From the NCBI GenBank assembly GCA_030621945.1, contig JAUXGS010000068.1, positions 1 to 5,906 on the forward strand: a DNA stretch of 5,906 nt, given 5' to 3'. The notes under the pieces are model-generated. The model made no database searches. It was given only the letters and a program-made list of their open reading frames with translations, and had not been told where the DNA came from. This document shows, piece after piece, positions 1-5,363 of this stretch (position 1 is the stretch's first letter; each line of letters begins with the position of its first letter). This DNA is from Methanosarcinales archaeon. GTDB lineage: Archaea > Halobacteriota > Syntropharchaeia > Alkanophagales > Methanospirareceae. The position numbers were made by a program, and so were the translations under genes.

Positions 1-30
1 AAAAGGTGGAGAATTAGCCTGTTAGGCGGT

Positions 31-66
31 AAAAAATCCGAAAAATACGTGCCAAAACTGAAAAAA
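31..66 (-). terminator. Oligo-T terminator after the DUF2254-like gene
   Basis: Read on the minus strand, three runs of T follow the stop codon at 78 within about 50 bases: six T at 66-61, five at 45-41 and six at 36-31. Runs of five or more T downstream of a stop are the usual archaeal transcription termination signal, and no strong hairpin is needed. No comparable T cluster follows the other minus-strand genes here. The position supports 78 as the natural end of the upstream gene. Confidence 0.55.
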
Positions 67-77
67 GGGTTTGAAGG

Positions 78-692
78 TTACAGGGGGGTCATAAATAGAA
101 GTAAATCAAAATTCTCTTTAGTGATATCTTTTGCTAATCGATTTATCAAATTGGTAGGATTTAAAAAGCCCATAATACCCCGAATGTACAGGATTAGTAC
201 CATAAACGTAACAATCCCAAAAATATACGCAAGGGAAATGTGCCCCTCTAGTGGCATATTCAAATATGTAATTGGGCTTAAATCCATACTTGAATTAGTG
301 GCTCCTTTTATCATTTTCAAAACCAATAGCCCGTAAAATATTGAAATGCCATACAAGACAAAAAGTGCCTGCCAACCAAGACTCTCTCTAAAAATTTTGG
401 TAACTCGTGGCGAATATGCAGATGCGGTAAGTTGAACCGCGATTACGGTCAGTGATACAACGATGGCTATGATTGCTGCCTGACTTTGAACCAGCGCGCT
501 GAGCAAGTATCTCGCACTATCGACATTGGTCTGAACACGAAATAAATTAGCGTAGCTGAGAGCAACAAATGAAAGACATAGCAAAATAAAAAAGAACGCA
601 AAAATATGTATAGCTCTAAAATACTTGGATACTCTATCACGCACATTTTCATGGGTGGACTTCACAGATGATCTAGAATCCTCTTTTTTCAT
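78..692 (-). CDS. Four-helix membrane protein resembling the N-terminal half of DUF2254
   Basis: This encodes a predicted integral membrane protein of 204 residues from the chosen start. The frame is open to an ATG at 740 (220 residues). I prefer the ATG at 692 because a TATA box (TTTAAATA, 731-724) lies inside the first codons of the longer version. In the 220-residue numbering, hydrophobic segments lie near 43-65, 87-107, 122-143 and 167-187. Between and after them are QSQAAIIAIVVSLTVIAVQL, a short YSPRV stretch and a FLNPTNLINRLAKDITKE segment. From memory these recall DUF2254-type predicted membrane proteins, which normally continue for 150 or more residues as a soluble domain. Here the protein stops immediately after that segment, so only the membrane half is present. 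Function is unknown. The gene stands alone, with a terminator behind it and a gene-poor region in front. Family assignment is moderate; membrane topology is more secure. Confidence 0.7.
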   Translation of the reverse strand: MKKEDSRSSVKSTHENVRDRVSKYFRAIHIFAFFFILLCLSFVALSYANLFRVQTNVDSARYLLSALVQSQAAIIAIVVSLTVIAVQLTASAYSPRVTKIFRESLGWQALFVLYGISIFYGLLVLKMIKGATNSSMDLSPITYLNMPLEGHISLAYIFGIVTFMVLILYIRGIMGFLNPTNLINRLAKDITKENFDLLLFMTPL

Positions 693-723
693 TTCACATA
701 TGAACATAATAATCGAAAAGTCG

Positions 724-731
724 TATTTAAA
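724..731 (-). promoter_or_regulatory. TATA box of the DUF2254-like gene
   Basis: The minus strand reads TTTAAATA here. With archaeal spacing, transcription would start about 25 bases further on, near 702, roughly 10 bases before the ATG at 692. This gives a very short leader with no Shine-Dalgarno sequence and argues against the in-frame ATGs at 740 and 707. Confidence 0.5.
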
Positions 732-756
732 CCTTACCATGATTTGAAGTTTTTTC

Positions 757-770
757 AGAAAGTATTAAAC
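757..770 (+). promoter_or_regulatory. Possible BRE/TATA element facing right
   Basis: The plus strand reads a purine-rich BRE-like stretch (agaaag) followed by TATTAAAC. A start of transcription about 25 bases downstream falls near 791, three bases before an ATG at 794, the arrangement expected of a leaderless archaeal gene. It forms a back-to-back pair with the minus-strand TATA box at 724-731. The match is short and unverified. Confidence 0.35.
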
Positions 771-852
771 CTGAACCACGCCAAAGATTTAGCATGGATA
801 AAAAGATAGTAGCTCAAAAGCACCTAAAGTTTATGCCTTCGAGATACAACCT

Positions 853-872
853 CTATGTGATACTGCACATAG
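853..872. repeat. Inverted repeat, 7-bp stem
   Basis: CTATGTG at 853-859 and its exact complement CACATAG at 866-872 flank a six-base loop. It is the first of four inverted repeats within 225 bases of DNA that holds no intact gene. It lies inside the candidate remnant at 794-976. Confidence 0.45.
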
Positions 873-915
873 CGGCTCTTGTATATTGATAGTTGCGGGC
901 GGCGCTTTCAATCAA

Positions 916-952
916 CTTCGCGATAAAAAAGTTAGCGAAGATAGGGCTTTTT
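916..952 (+). terminator. Possible hairpin plus T5 terminator
   Basis: CTTCGC at 916-921 pairs with GCGAAG at 935-940 across a 13-base loop, and five T follow at 948-952. This could end a short rightward transcript starting near 790. The stem is only six pairs and archaea do not require hairpins, so this is a weak call. Confidence 0.25.
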
Positions 953-973
953 ACTGGTATTGCCCAGTTGAGA

Positions 974-997
974 TAAGAAAAGAGAATCCTTTTCTTA
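974..997. repeat. Inverted repeat, 9-bp perfect stem
   Basis: TAAGAAAAG at 974-982 and CTTTTCTTA at 989-997 are exact reverse complements with a six-base loop (agaatc). It is the strongest hairpin seen in the gene-poor stretch, although the stem is AT-rich. It could be part of a structured transcript or the scar of an element. Confidence 0.5.
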
Positions 998-1009
998 CCT
1001 GATCCAAAC

Positions 1010-1076
1010 TCTGGCACGTACACCTACCAGACATACCATACATGCCCTATCCTCAAAATGCTTTTCTGGTGCCAGA
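1010..1076. repeat. Inverted repeat, 8-bp arms 51 bases apart
   Basis: TCTGGCAC at 1010-1017 and GTGCCAGA at 1069-1076 are exact reverse complements enclosing 51 bases. The right arm overlaps a small self-complementary unit (tctgg-tg-ccaga). No transposase reading frame lies between the arms and no flanking target duplication was recognised. Confidence 0.4.
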
Positions 1077-1124
1077 TTTATGACAGAATCGCTTGTTTTT
1101 CTTCTGCTTCTGGTATCCCTTTAT

Positions 1125-1427
1125 TTATTTGTTCTTTTGTATAAATGCTAAAAGCTCCTCGATCCGCTTTGATACTTCGCCCAGAACTTTCTTTTCCTCA
1201 TCGCTCAGATGAGGAGATACCTGCAAGCCTTTCAGGATACCTATGGCTTCAATAGTTTTGTTTATCTGCTCTGACATCTTTTCTACCGAGAGTCCTTTCT
1301 TCTCTCTTTTCTTTGCTCTCTTATGTTTCGCCCGTACATGATGAGCCAACAATAAAGGCTTCCCAAATGTCTCGCCACAATACTTGCACTTATATTCCTT
1401 CTTCACTTCTTGCTGTTTTTCTTCCAT
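1125..1427 (-). CDS. Small single C2H2 zinc-finger protein
   Basis: This encodes 100 residues. A classical C2H2 finger is visible as C14-x2-C17-x12-H30-x4-H35 (YKCKYCGETF with a hydrophobic core of F21 and L27). It is followed directly by a basic patch at 36-44 (KRAKKREKK) suited to contact nucleic acid. Residues 46-100 are predicted to be two charged amphipathic helices with heptad-like leucine/isoleucine spacing, perhaps for dimerisation. The ATG at 1427 is the only methionine before the finger. A TATA box lies about 28 bases upstream, so the transcript would be almost leaderless. Proteins of this type in archaea are usually uncharacterised DNA-binding or regulatory proteins, and similar ones occur in archaeal viruses and plasmids. 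It stands alone between two gene-poor stretches, so context gives no target. The finger is secure; the regulatory role is inferred. Confidence 0.85.
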   Translation of the reverse strand: MEEKQQEVKKEYKCKYCGETFGKPLLLAHHVRAKHKRAKKREKKGLSVEKMSEQINKTIEAIGILKGLQVSPHLSDEEKKVLGEVSKRIEELLAFIQKNK

Positions 1428-1449
1428 GTTCCTAATCTTTCATCCTCAT

Positions 1450-1459
1450 TATATAAATA
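1450..1459 (-). promoter_or_regulatory. TATA box of the zinc-finger gene
   Basis: The minus strand reads TATTTATATA. With archaeal spacing, transcription would begin near 1430, only a few bases before the ATG at 1427, giving a leaderless or nearly leaderless mRNA. A weak AGGA lies within that leader but is too close to the 5' end to matter much. Confidence 0.6.
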
Positions 1460-1497
1460 CATTTAACAAAATGCGAATAACAGATAAAAATATCTCA

Positions 1498-1518
1498 CCT
1501 CTTTTACTGCTAAAGAGG
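1498..1518. repeat. Hairpin upstream of the zinc-finger promoter
   Basis: CCTCTTT at 1498-1504 and AAAGAGG at 1512-1518 are exact reverse complements with a seven-base loop. The element lies about 40 bases upstream of the minus-strand TATA box, a position where an archaeal activator or repressor site could sit. A role as operator is only a suggestion. Confidence 0.35.
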
Positions 1519-1930
1519 GATTAGAACTATGGGGATTTTATCTTTCTGTGTCTATGTACCTTACCGAAGCAGTGGTTGAGAAGACAATAAAACGCTATTA
1601 TCACAAATCTTCAGAAGGGAGTTAGTTATTCTTGGAGGGGAAAGGGCTCATAGAAACTGAAATGGAATGGTGAATGAGGGAGGTATCAAGAGTTAAAACG
1701 ATTGTTATATCCAAGGCGAAGACATAGCATAAGGGACATGGGGGGTATGATACGTATATAGCGGGTTTGAGATGCTTTTACTTATAGTCTTTTTCTGATA
1801 CCATTATTTCTTCGGCTCTTCGTTTGAATCCGATTGAACGATTTAGGCCGTGCGAATGCAGAAGGCAATTTAGACTATCAGATAGGTTGGATGTGCATAA
1901 TGACCTCAGGGTGCGCGTATTTATTTGCCC
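1519..1930. other. Gene-free stretch
   Basis: No gene, RNA gene or terminator could be supported here. The plus frame that includes 1554 reads as plausible protein (for example MYLTEAVVEKTIKRYYHKSS) but carries stops at 1623, 1671, 1725 and 1785, roughly as many as chance predicts. This stretch lies downstream of the gatE stop at 1931, and no minus-strand oligo-T run marks the end of that transcript. Confidence 0.5.
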
Positions 1931-3826
1931 TTAACCTTCCTCCAGAACCTCTTTCACCTTCTCAGCTACTATTTTATTTAGCAACTTTCCATCCACTTTT
2001 CCCCGCAATTCATTCATCACAACACCCATCAACGGTCCCACTGCTCGTGCACCCTTCTCCTGTATGAACTCCTTCTTTGCGTTCACTATATCCTCTATGA
2101 GCTTCTCTACCTCAGCTATATTTACGCTCAGCCCGATCTCTTCTATTGCTTTAGCTACATCCATCTCAGGCTTATTCGCCAGGAATTTCAAAACGTCCGG
2201 TACTGCCTCCTTACCAAACGCATTCGCTGAGAGGTTTTTGAAGATATCAATGAAATGTCGATCCTCCAATGTGTCCACATCTATACCATCGTGGATTAAT
2301 TCAGTGAGCGTATCCGTAAGCGTCCTGACCACCAATGTTGCTGATAGATCCCCATATAACCCCATAATGCGTTCAAAGAGCGCGAAGTTGATGTTTCGGG
2401 CAATTTTATCCGCGAGTTCATCATTTAAATTGAACCTTTTTTTATATCGTGCCTTTCGATGCGCAAACGTCTCAGGGAGATTGGTTTTTATACTGTGCAA
2501 TATCTGCTCATCTATATTTACTGGTGGCACATCGGTTTCCGGGTACATCCGTGCAGCACCAGGTAGAGGTCGCATATAAGCGCTGCTACCGTTGGGCAAC
2601 GCTCTTCTTGTTTCTTTTGGTATTCCTCGCATCGCGTCTTCCGCTCTTCTCAGCACTGCTTTCAATGCGTTTTCCGCACGCGCTCGTTCCGCAGCAACGA
2701 TCACCACACAATCATTATCAGTAGCGCCAAGGACTCGCTTCAACTGCTCTACCTCGTCCTCAGTAATGCCATATGCAGGGAGCTCATCGGTGTGCATCAA
2801 ACCCGCGCCATACATAGCTGCGAAATCCGCTAATTCGCTGCCAAACCGTCTTTCGGGTTGGATCTCAGTACCGAGAATACCCGAAAAACCATACAGGCAA
2901 ACTCCAAACACGTTTCCGCCTGATTTTTGTATTACCCGTGAAGAAGTAGCCTCAAATATGCCTGATAAATCTTCAATGCGATGCTCTACCCGCGCTCCTC
3001 GTTTATTCAACTCCTCTTTCAGCGCTACAAGCTTTAACTGTCGAAGAACTTCGTTTTTCACTATTTCACCGATCAGCCTCAATTTCTGAACGCCCTTGAT
3101 CTCCACGCGAGCGCCTGCTGCTATCGAGATGTTTACGTCCTGTCTGATTGTTCCTAATCCGCGTTTCACCTTACCGGTGGAGCGTAATATCATGCCGAGC
3201 TGCTCAGCTACGTTCACCGCCTGCTCCGGCGTTCTTATATCCGGCGCAGTGCATATTTCTACAAGCGGTATGCCCAGCCGATCTAAGGAATAACCAACGG
3301 CACTGCCTTCTTTTTTTAGCTCTATCTTCTGTGCCGCATCTTCCTCAAGGCAAAGAGAATCCACGCGAACAGACCCTTCTTCCGTCGAGAGCAAGCCATC
3401 TGTCGCAACTAACGCGGTCCTCTGGAATCCGCAGGTGTTCGACCCGTCTATAACAATTTTCCGCATGGTGTGAATCTCATCCACGGGATTCATGTTCAGA
3501 AGTAGCGCGACTTCCAGGGAGACATCAATAGCTTCCCGGTTCAATTCACGCGGCGGCTCTTCGTCATTCTCCACCAGACACGTACTGTCATAGCCTTTAT
3601 ACATGAACGTCCTGCTGTATTTGGCCTCTTCACGAGCAGCTCGGTCCACTTCACCCATTTCGCTCTTTGACGCTCTCAGATACCGTTTTAAGGAGGATGT
3701 TGAATCCTTCTTCTCCCTCAATGTCGTGGGGCATTTGCAGAATAGTTTTGTTCTCGTGTCCAACTGCTGGTGTATTTCCAGGCCTGCTTTCAGTCCTATT
3801 TTAGTGTGGTCTATTTCCTCATCCAT
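1931..3826 (-). CDS. gatE: Glutamyl-tRNA(Gln) amidotransferase subunit E
   Basis: GatE binds Glu-tRNA(Gln), phosphorylates the mischarged glutamate with ATP and amidates it with ammonia supplied by the asparaginase-like partner GatD. This makes Gln-tRNA(Gln) in archaea that lack a glutaminyl-tRNA synthetase. At 631 residues it has the usual full length. The GatB/E catalytic core spans about 10-285, with GLEIHQQL (15-22), a CxC pair (C30, C32), DGSNTCGFQRT (127-137), SLDRLGIPLVEI (180-191) and GLGTIRQDVNISI (223-235). An inserted AspRS-type GAD domain lies at roughly 290-405 and separates GatE from bacterial GatB. The core resumes with YMRPLPGAARMYPETDVPPV (417-436). A helical YqeY-like tRNA-binding tail ends the protein (about 465-630). 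The ATG at 3826 sits ten residues before the conserved core, as in homologues. gatD is not in the window. The gene is divergent from the NMD3-family gene, and both serve translation. Confidence 0.97.
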   Translation of the reverse strand: MDEEIDHTKIGLKAGLEIHQQLDTRTKLFCKCPTTLREKKDSTSSLKRYLRASKSEMGEVDRAAREEAKYSRTFMYKGYDSTCLVENDEEPPRELNREAIDVSLEVALLLNMNPVDEIHTMRKIVIDGSNTCGFQRTALVATDGLLSTEEGSVRVDSLCLEEDAAQKIELKKEGSAVGYSLDRLGIPLVEICTAPDIRTPEQAVNVAEQLGMILRSTGKVKRGLGTIRQDVNISIAAGARVEIKGVQKLRLIGEIVKNEVLRQLKLVALKEELNKRGARVEHRIEDLSGIFEATSSRVIQKSGGNVFGVCLYGFSGILGTEIQPERRFGSELADFAAMYGAGLMHTDELPAYGITEDEVEQLKRVLGATDNDCVVIVAAERARAENALKAVLRRAEDAMRGIPKETRRALPNGSSAYMRPLPGAARMYPETDVPPVNIDEQILHSIKTNLPETFAHRKARYKKRFNLNDELADKIARNINFALFERIMGLYGDLSATLVVRTLTDTLTELIHDGIDVDTLEDRHFIDIFKNLSANAFGKEAVPDVLKFLANKPEMDVAKAIEEIGLSVNIAEVEKLIEDIVNAKKEFIQEKGARAVGPLMGVVMNELRGKVDGKLLNKIVAEKVKEVLEEG

Positions 3827-3857
3827 TGCTCGCTCTTATTGTGCCGTGATAATGTAT

Positions 3858-3883
3858 GTAAATAAACTAAACAATTTATTAAA
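3858..3883 (-). promoter_or_regulatory. AT-rich promoter region of gatE
   Basis: Two minus-strand TATA-like elements lie upstream of the gatE ATG. TTTAATAAA (3883-3875) would start a transcript near 3854 with a leader of about 28 bases. TTTATTTAC (3866-3858) would start one near 3837 with a leader of about 10. No Shine-Dalgarno sequence precedes the ATG. Which element is used cannot be decided by eye. Confidence 0.45.
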
Positions 3884-3932
3884 CTAACTGTCTAATCGAA
3901 TAGTATACAAATATAGATAACCAATTTATTAA
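3872..3932. repeat. Two direct copies of an 11-base AT element in the divergent promoter
   Basis: CAATTTATTAA occurs at 3872-3882 and again at 3922-3932, exactly 50 bases apart. The inner AATTTATTAA is close to symmetric, so it can serve as a TATA-like element in either direction. The left copy is positioned for gatE (minus) and the right copy for the NMD3-family gene (plus). They may simply be two TATA boxes of the same sequence, or a shared binding site. Confidence 0.5.
3922..3932 (+). promoter_or_regulatory. TATA element of the NMD3-family gene
   Basis: The plus strand reads ATTTATTA within this element. Transcription would begin about 25 bases downstream, near 3952, leaving a leader of about 30 bases before the ATG at 3982. 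The leader lacks a Shine-Dalgarno sequence. Confidence 0.45.
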
Positions 3933-3981
3933 GACATTCACCATACATCCGCTAACACGACTTCGGCGGTACTACCTTATA

Positions 3982-4875
3982 ATGACCGAGAAAAAGGACG
4001 ATCTGAAGAGAGAGAAGTGGAGTAAATTTTGCCCGAAATGCGGTAAACAGACAGATGAATTCTTCGATTCCATGTGTAAAGACTGCTTCAAGCAGGGGAT
4101 AACGTTACTTGCGCCTGAGCGTCTGGTAAGTGTGAGTGTCTGCCCACATTGCGGTGGTTTTTTCAAGGGTAAGGAGCGGACGAGCATCGAGCCGGCGGTT
4201 GAAACTGCGGTGCGGAAGGCAATACGGAAGAAGTACGGGGCTGAGACACCCGTAGAAATAGCAGGATTAAGCGTCGAACTCGCGGAGAATAAACGCAGTG
4301 CACACGTGTCTATAACGGTGAAAGCGGAGATAAGCGGTGTGGATATAGAAGAAACTGGTGTATTCACCGCTGCGCTGAAACGAGCGATCTGCGACCGGTG
4401 CAGCAGGATCGCAGGTGGCTATTATGCCGCAATCGTGCAGATACGAGCAGAGGTCAGGATTCCAACAGATAAGGAACTTGCGTTAGCAGAGAACATTGCG
4501 CATGCGTCATTAGGGGAATCGGATTTCGTGTCGAAAGAACGGATGCTGAAAGAGGGTCTGGACATTTATGTTAGTAGTGCGGAATACGGCCGGAGGATCT
4601 CAAGGACTGTCGTGAAGGAATTAGGCGGGAGCTTCTCGGAAAATAAGAAATTGTACGGACGAAAAGACGGCAGGGATATATACCGTGTGACGTTTTTGGT
4701 ACGACTGCCCGGGTTCAAGCAGGGCGAAGTCGTAAAAATAGGCAACAAAAAGATTTTAGTAGAGAAAGTAATAGAGAGAAAAGGAATAGAAGGTGTAGAT
4801 TTAAATACTGACGAGCCGGTGTTCGTGAGTAAGAAAGAAATGATGATGGCGAAAATCCTAAATCCTAAGTACTAA
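3982..4875 (+). CDS. nmd3: NMD3-family ribosome maturation protein
   Basis: This encodes 297 residues, the short archaeal form of NMD3. In eukaryotes NMD3 binds the 60S subunit in its final assembly steps and adapts it for nuclear export. With no nucleus, the archaeal protein is presumed to act in late 50S maturation or subunit quality control, which has been little tested. The N-terminal zinc region is clear. C17-x2-C20 with C32-x2-C35 forms one site, and C54-x2-C57 with C137-x2-C140 probably forms a second, as in family members where distant CxxC pairs come together. The remaining part is alpha/beta. Residues about 240-285 (PGFKQGEVVKIGNKKILVEK and onward) look like a small beta-barrel of the SH3/OB kind. 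The ATG at 3982 lies 15 residues before the first zinc ligand. The gene is divergent from gatE across 155 bases. All eight cysteines are present and nothing appears truncated. Confidence 0.92.
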   Translation: MTEKKDDLKREKWSKFCPKCGKQTDEFFDSMCKDCFKQGITLLAPERLVSVSVCPHCGGFFKGKERTSIEPAVETAVRKAIRKKYGAETPVEIAGLSVELAENKRSAHVSITVKAEISGVDIEETGVFTAALKRAICDRCSRIAGGYYAAIVQIRAEVRIPTDKELALAENIAHASLGESDFVSKERMLKEGLDIYVSSAEYGRRISRTVVKELGGSFSENKKLYGRKDGRDIYRVTFLVRLPGFKQGEVVKIGNKKILVEKVIERKGIEGVDLNTDEPVFVSKKEMMMAKILNPKY

Positions 4876-4950
4876 TCTCTAAACAATTTCAAAATCCAAA
4901 ATTTAAATACCAAAACACACGAATTATGTACCAAAGCCAGTAAGTAAGAA

Positions 4951-4967
4951 CCGAAAGCTATATAAAT
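4951..4967 (+). promoter_or_regulatory. BRE and TATA box of the FG-GAP protein gene
   Basis: The plus strand carries CCGAAAG directly before CTATATAAAT, a good match to the archaeal BRE (CGAAA-type) plus TATA arrangement. Transcription would start near 4988, leaving a leader of about 40 bases that contains a strong Shine-Dalgarno sequence. This is the best promoter in the window. A second AT-rich TATA-like element (ATTTAAATA) occurs near 4900-4908. Confidence 0.7.
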
Positions 4968-5006
4968 CTTCAAAAACGATTCGCATACAGAATTTAACAA
5001 AACAGT

Positions 5007-5015
5007 AGGAGGTGA
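5007..5015 (+). promoter_or_regulatory. Strong Shine-Dalgarno sequence
   Basis: AGGAGGTGA complements the 3' end of 16S rRNA and lies 12 bases before the ATG at 5028. It fixes the start to the ATG pair at 5028/5031; the spacing slightly favours 5028. The other genes here lack such a site. Confidence 0.8.
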
Positions 5016-5027
5016 AAAAACAAAAAG

Positions 5028-5363
5028 ATGATGAAAAGAGATAAGAAGATGGCGATAATGATAACTGCGATAATGGCGGTCTCAGTGTTTGCTGCGATAC
5101 CAGTTACGCAGGCGCAGCCAGCAATACCGGAACCCGATTTAGCATGGACACCTATCAGTACCGGCTACGACATAACCGACGTGGCGATTGGTGATTTAAC
5201 AGGGAATGGAACGGATGACGTCGCCTTTATTGATGTTCAACCATACCCATCACCACCACCTCCCGCCGTTTATGCAGTCTATGGAACTAATGGCACGGAT
5301 TACTGGCACAACCACAGTGTGTACGGTTACTCGATTGCAGTCGGCGTGTTGACAATGATGTAA
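5028..5363 (+). CDS. Secreted FG-GAP repeat protein, N-terminal part before a frameshift
   Basis: This encodes 111 residues that begin an exported protein. Residues 3-7 are basic (K3, R4, K6, K7), 8-24 form a hydrophobic core, and a likely signal peptidase site follows A29 (VTQA-QP). The mature part opens with DITDVAIGDLTGNGTDDVAF (48-67), an FG-GAP/VCBS-type repeat whose acidic D-x-x-x-N-G-x-D-D loop usually binds calcium in beta-propeller blades. A proline-rich loop (71-79) and three N-glycosylation sequons (N60, N88, N95) follow. A second repeat begins at YSIAVG but the frame then runs into VLTMM and a TAA at 5361-5363. One missing base after 5346 would restore SIAVGDVDND and join the following open frame. 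It is therefore probably the first part of one longer surface protein. The specific function is unknown. Confidence 0.85.
   Translation: MMKRDKKMAIMITAIMAVSVFAAIPVTQAQPAIPEPDLAWTPISTGYDITDVAIGDLTGNGTDDVAFIDVQPYPSPPPPAVYAVYGTNGTDYWHNHSVYGYSIAVGVLTMM

Larger units (their letters stand above)
794..976 (+). pseudogene. Possible decayed N-terminus of a PSRYN-type radical SAM/SPASM maturase
   Basis: An ATG at 794 opens a 31-codon frame ending at the TGA at 887-889, with a second stop (TAG) directly after. It contains HLKFMPSRYNLYV. The same frame then reads LRAALSINFAIKKLAKIGLF before a TAA at 974-976. From memory, many archaeal radical SAM/SPASM peptide-modifying proteins begin with a PS(R/K)YN-F/Y motif followed about 14 residues later by a YN-S-x-S-G-A-L-like motif. 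Here a Y sits 13 residues after the first, followed by the two stops and LRAAL, so the pattern fits if the stops are mutations. The radical SAM core (CxxxCxxC) is absent. The alternative is a chance or functional 31-residue leaderless microprotein. No intact gene is claimed. Confidence 0.3.

Noticed and set aside
83..88. Run of six G just before the membrane-protein stop as a slippage site hiding a longer gene
   Set aside because: Shifting the frame either way adds only about 22-26 residues before another stop, and neither continuation resembles the DUF2254 soluble domain; oligo-T runs follow.
49..336. Plus-strand 95-codon frame antisense to the membrane protein
   Set aside because: It is opposite the hydrophobic segments of the membrane protein, and low-complexity shadow frames are expected there.
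853..1023. Minus-strand frame starting GTG with VYVPEFGSGKKRILF and ending at 853
   Set aside because: It reads smoothly for 56 residues but needs a GTG start, has no TATA box or Shine-Dalgarno site I could see, and matches no family I recognise. The opposite strand has the better promoter.
1815..1845. tRNA T-arm-like sequence (gtttgaatcc)
   Set aside because: No pairing five-base stem around the loop, no acceptor stem and no anticodon arm could be drawn.
1834..2067. Plus-strand 77-codon frame entering the 3' end of gatE
   Set aside because: It overlaps the conserved YqeY-like tail of gatE on the other strand and has no recognisable domain or start signals.
2064..3887. Several plus-strand open frames of 65-171 codons across gatE
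   Set aside because: They lie antisense to a full-length, motif-rich gatE, have serine/arginine-rich composition typical of shadow frames, and have no promoters or Shine-Dalgarno sites.
3972..4748. Minus-strand frames of 131 and 60 codons within the NMD3-family gene
   Set aside because: They are antisense to a protein with all eight zinc cysteines intact; their sequence shows no domain.
1461..5002. Shared 11-mer ATTTAACAAAA at 1461-1471 and 4992-5002
   Set aside because: It is AT-rich and lies in different orientations and positions relative to the two genes, so chance is the simplest explanation.
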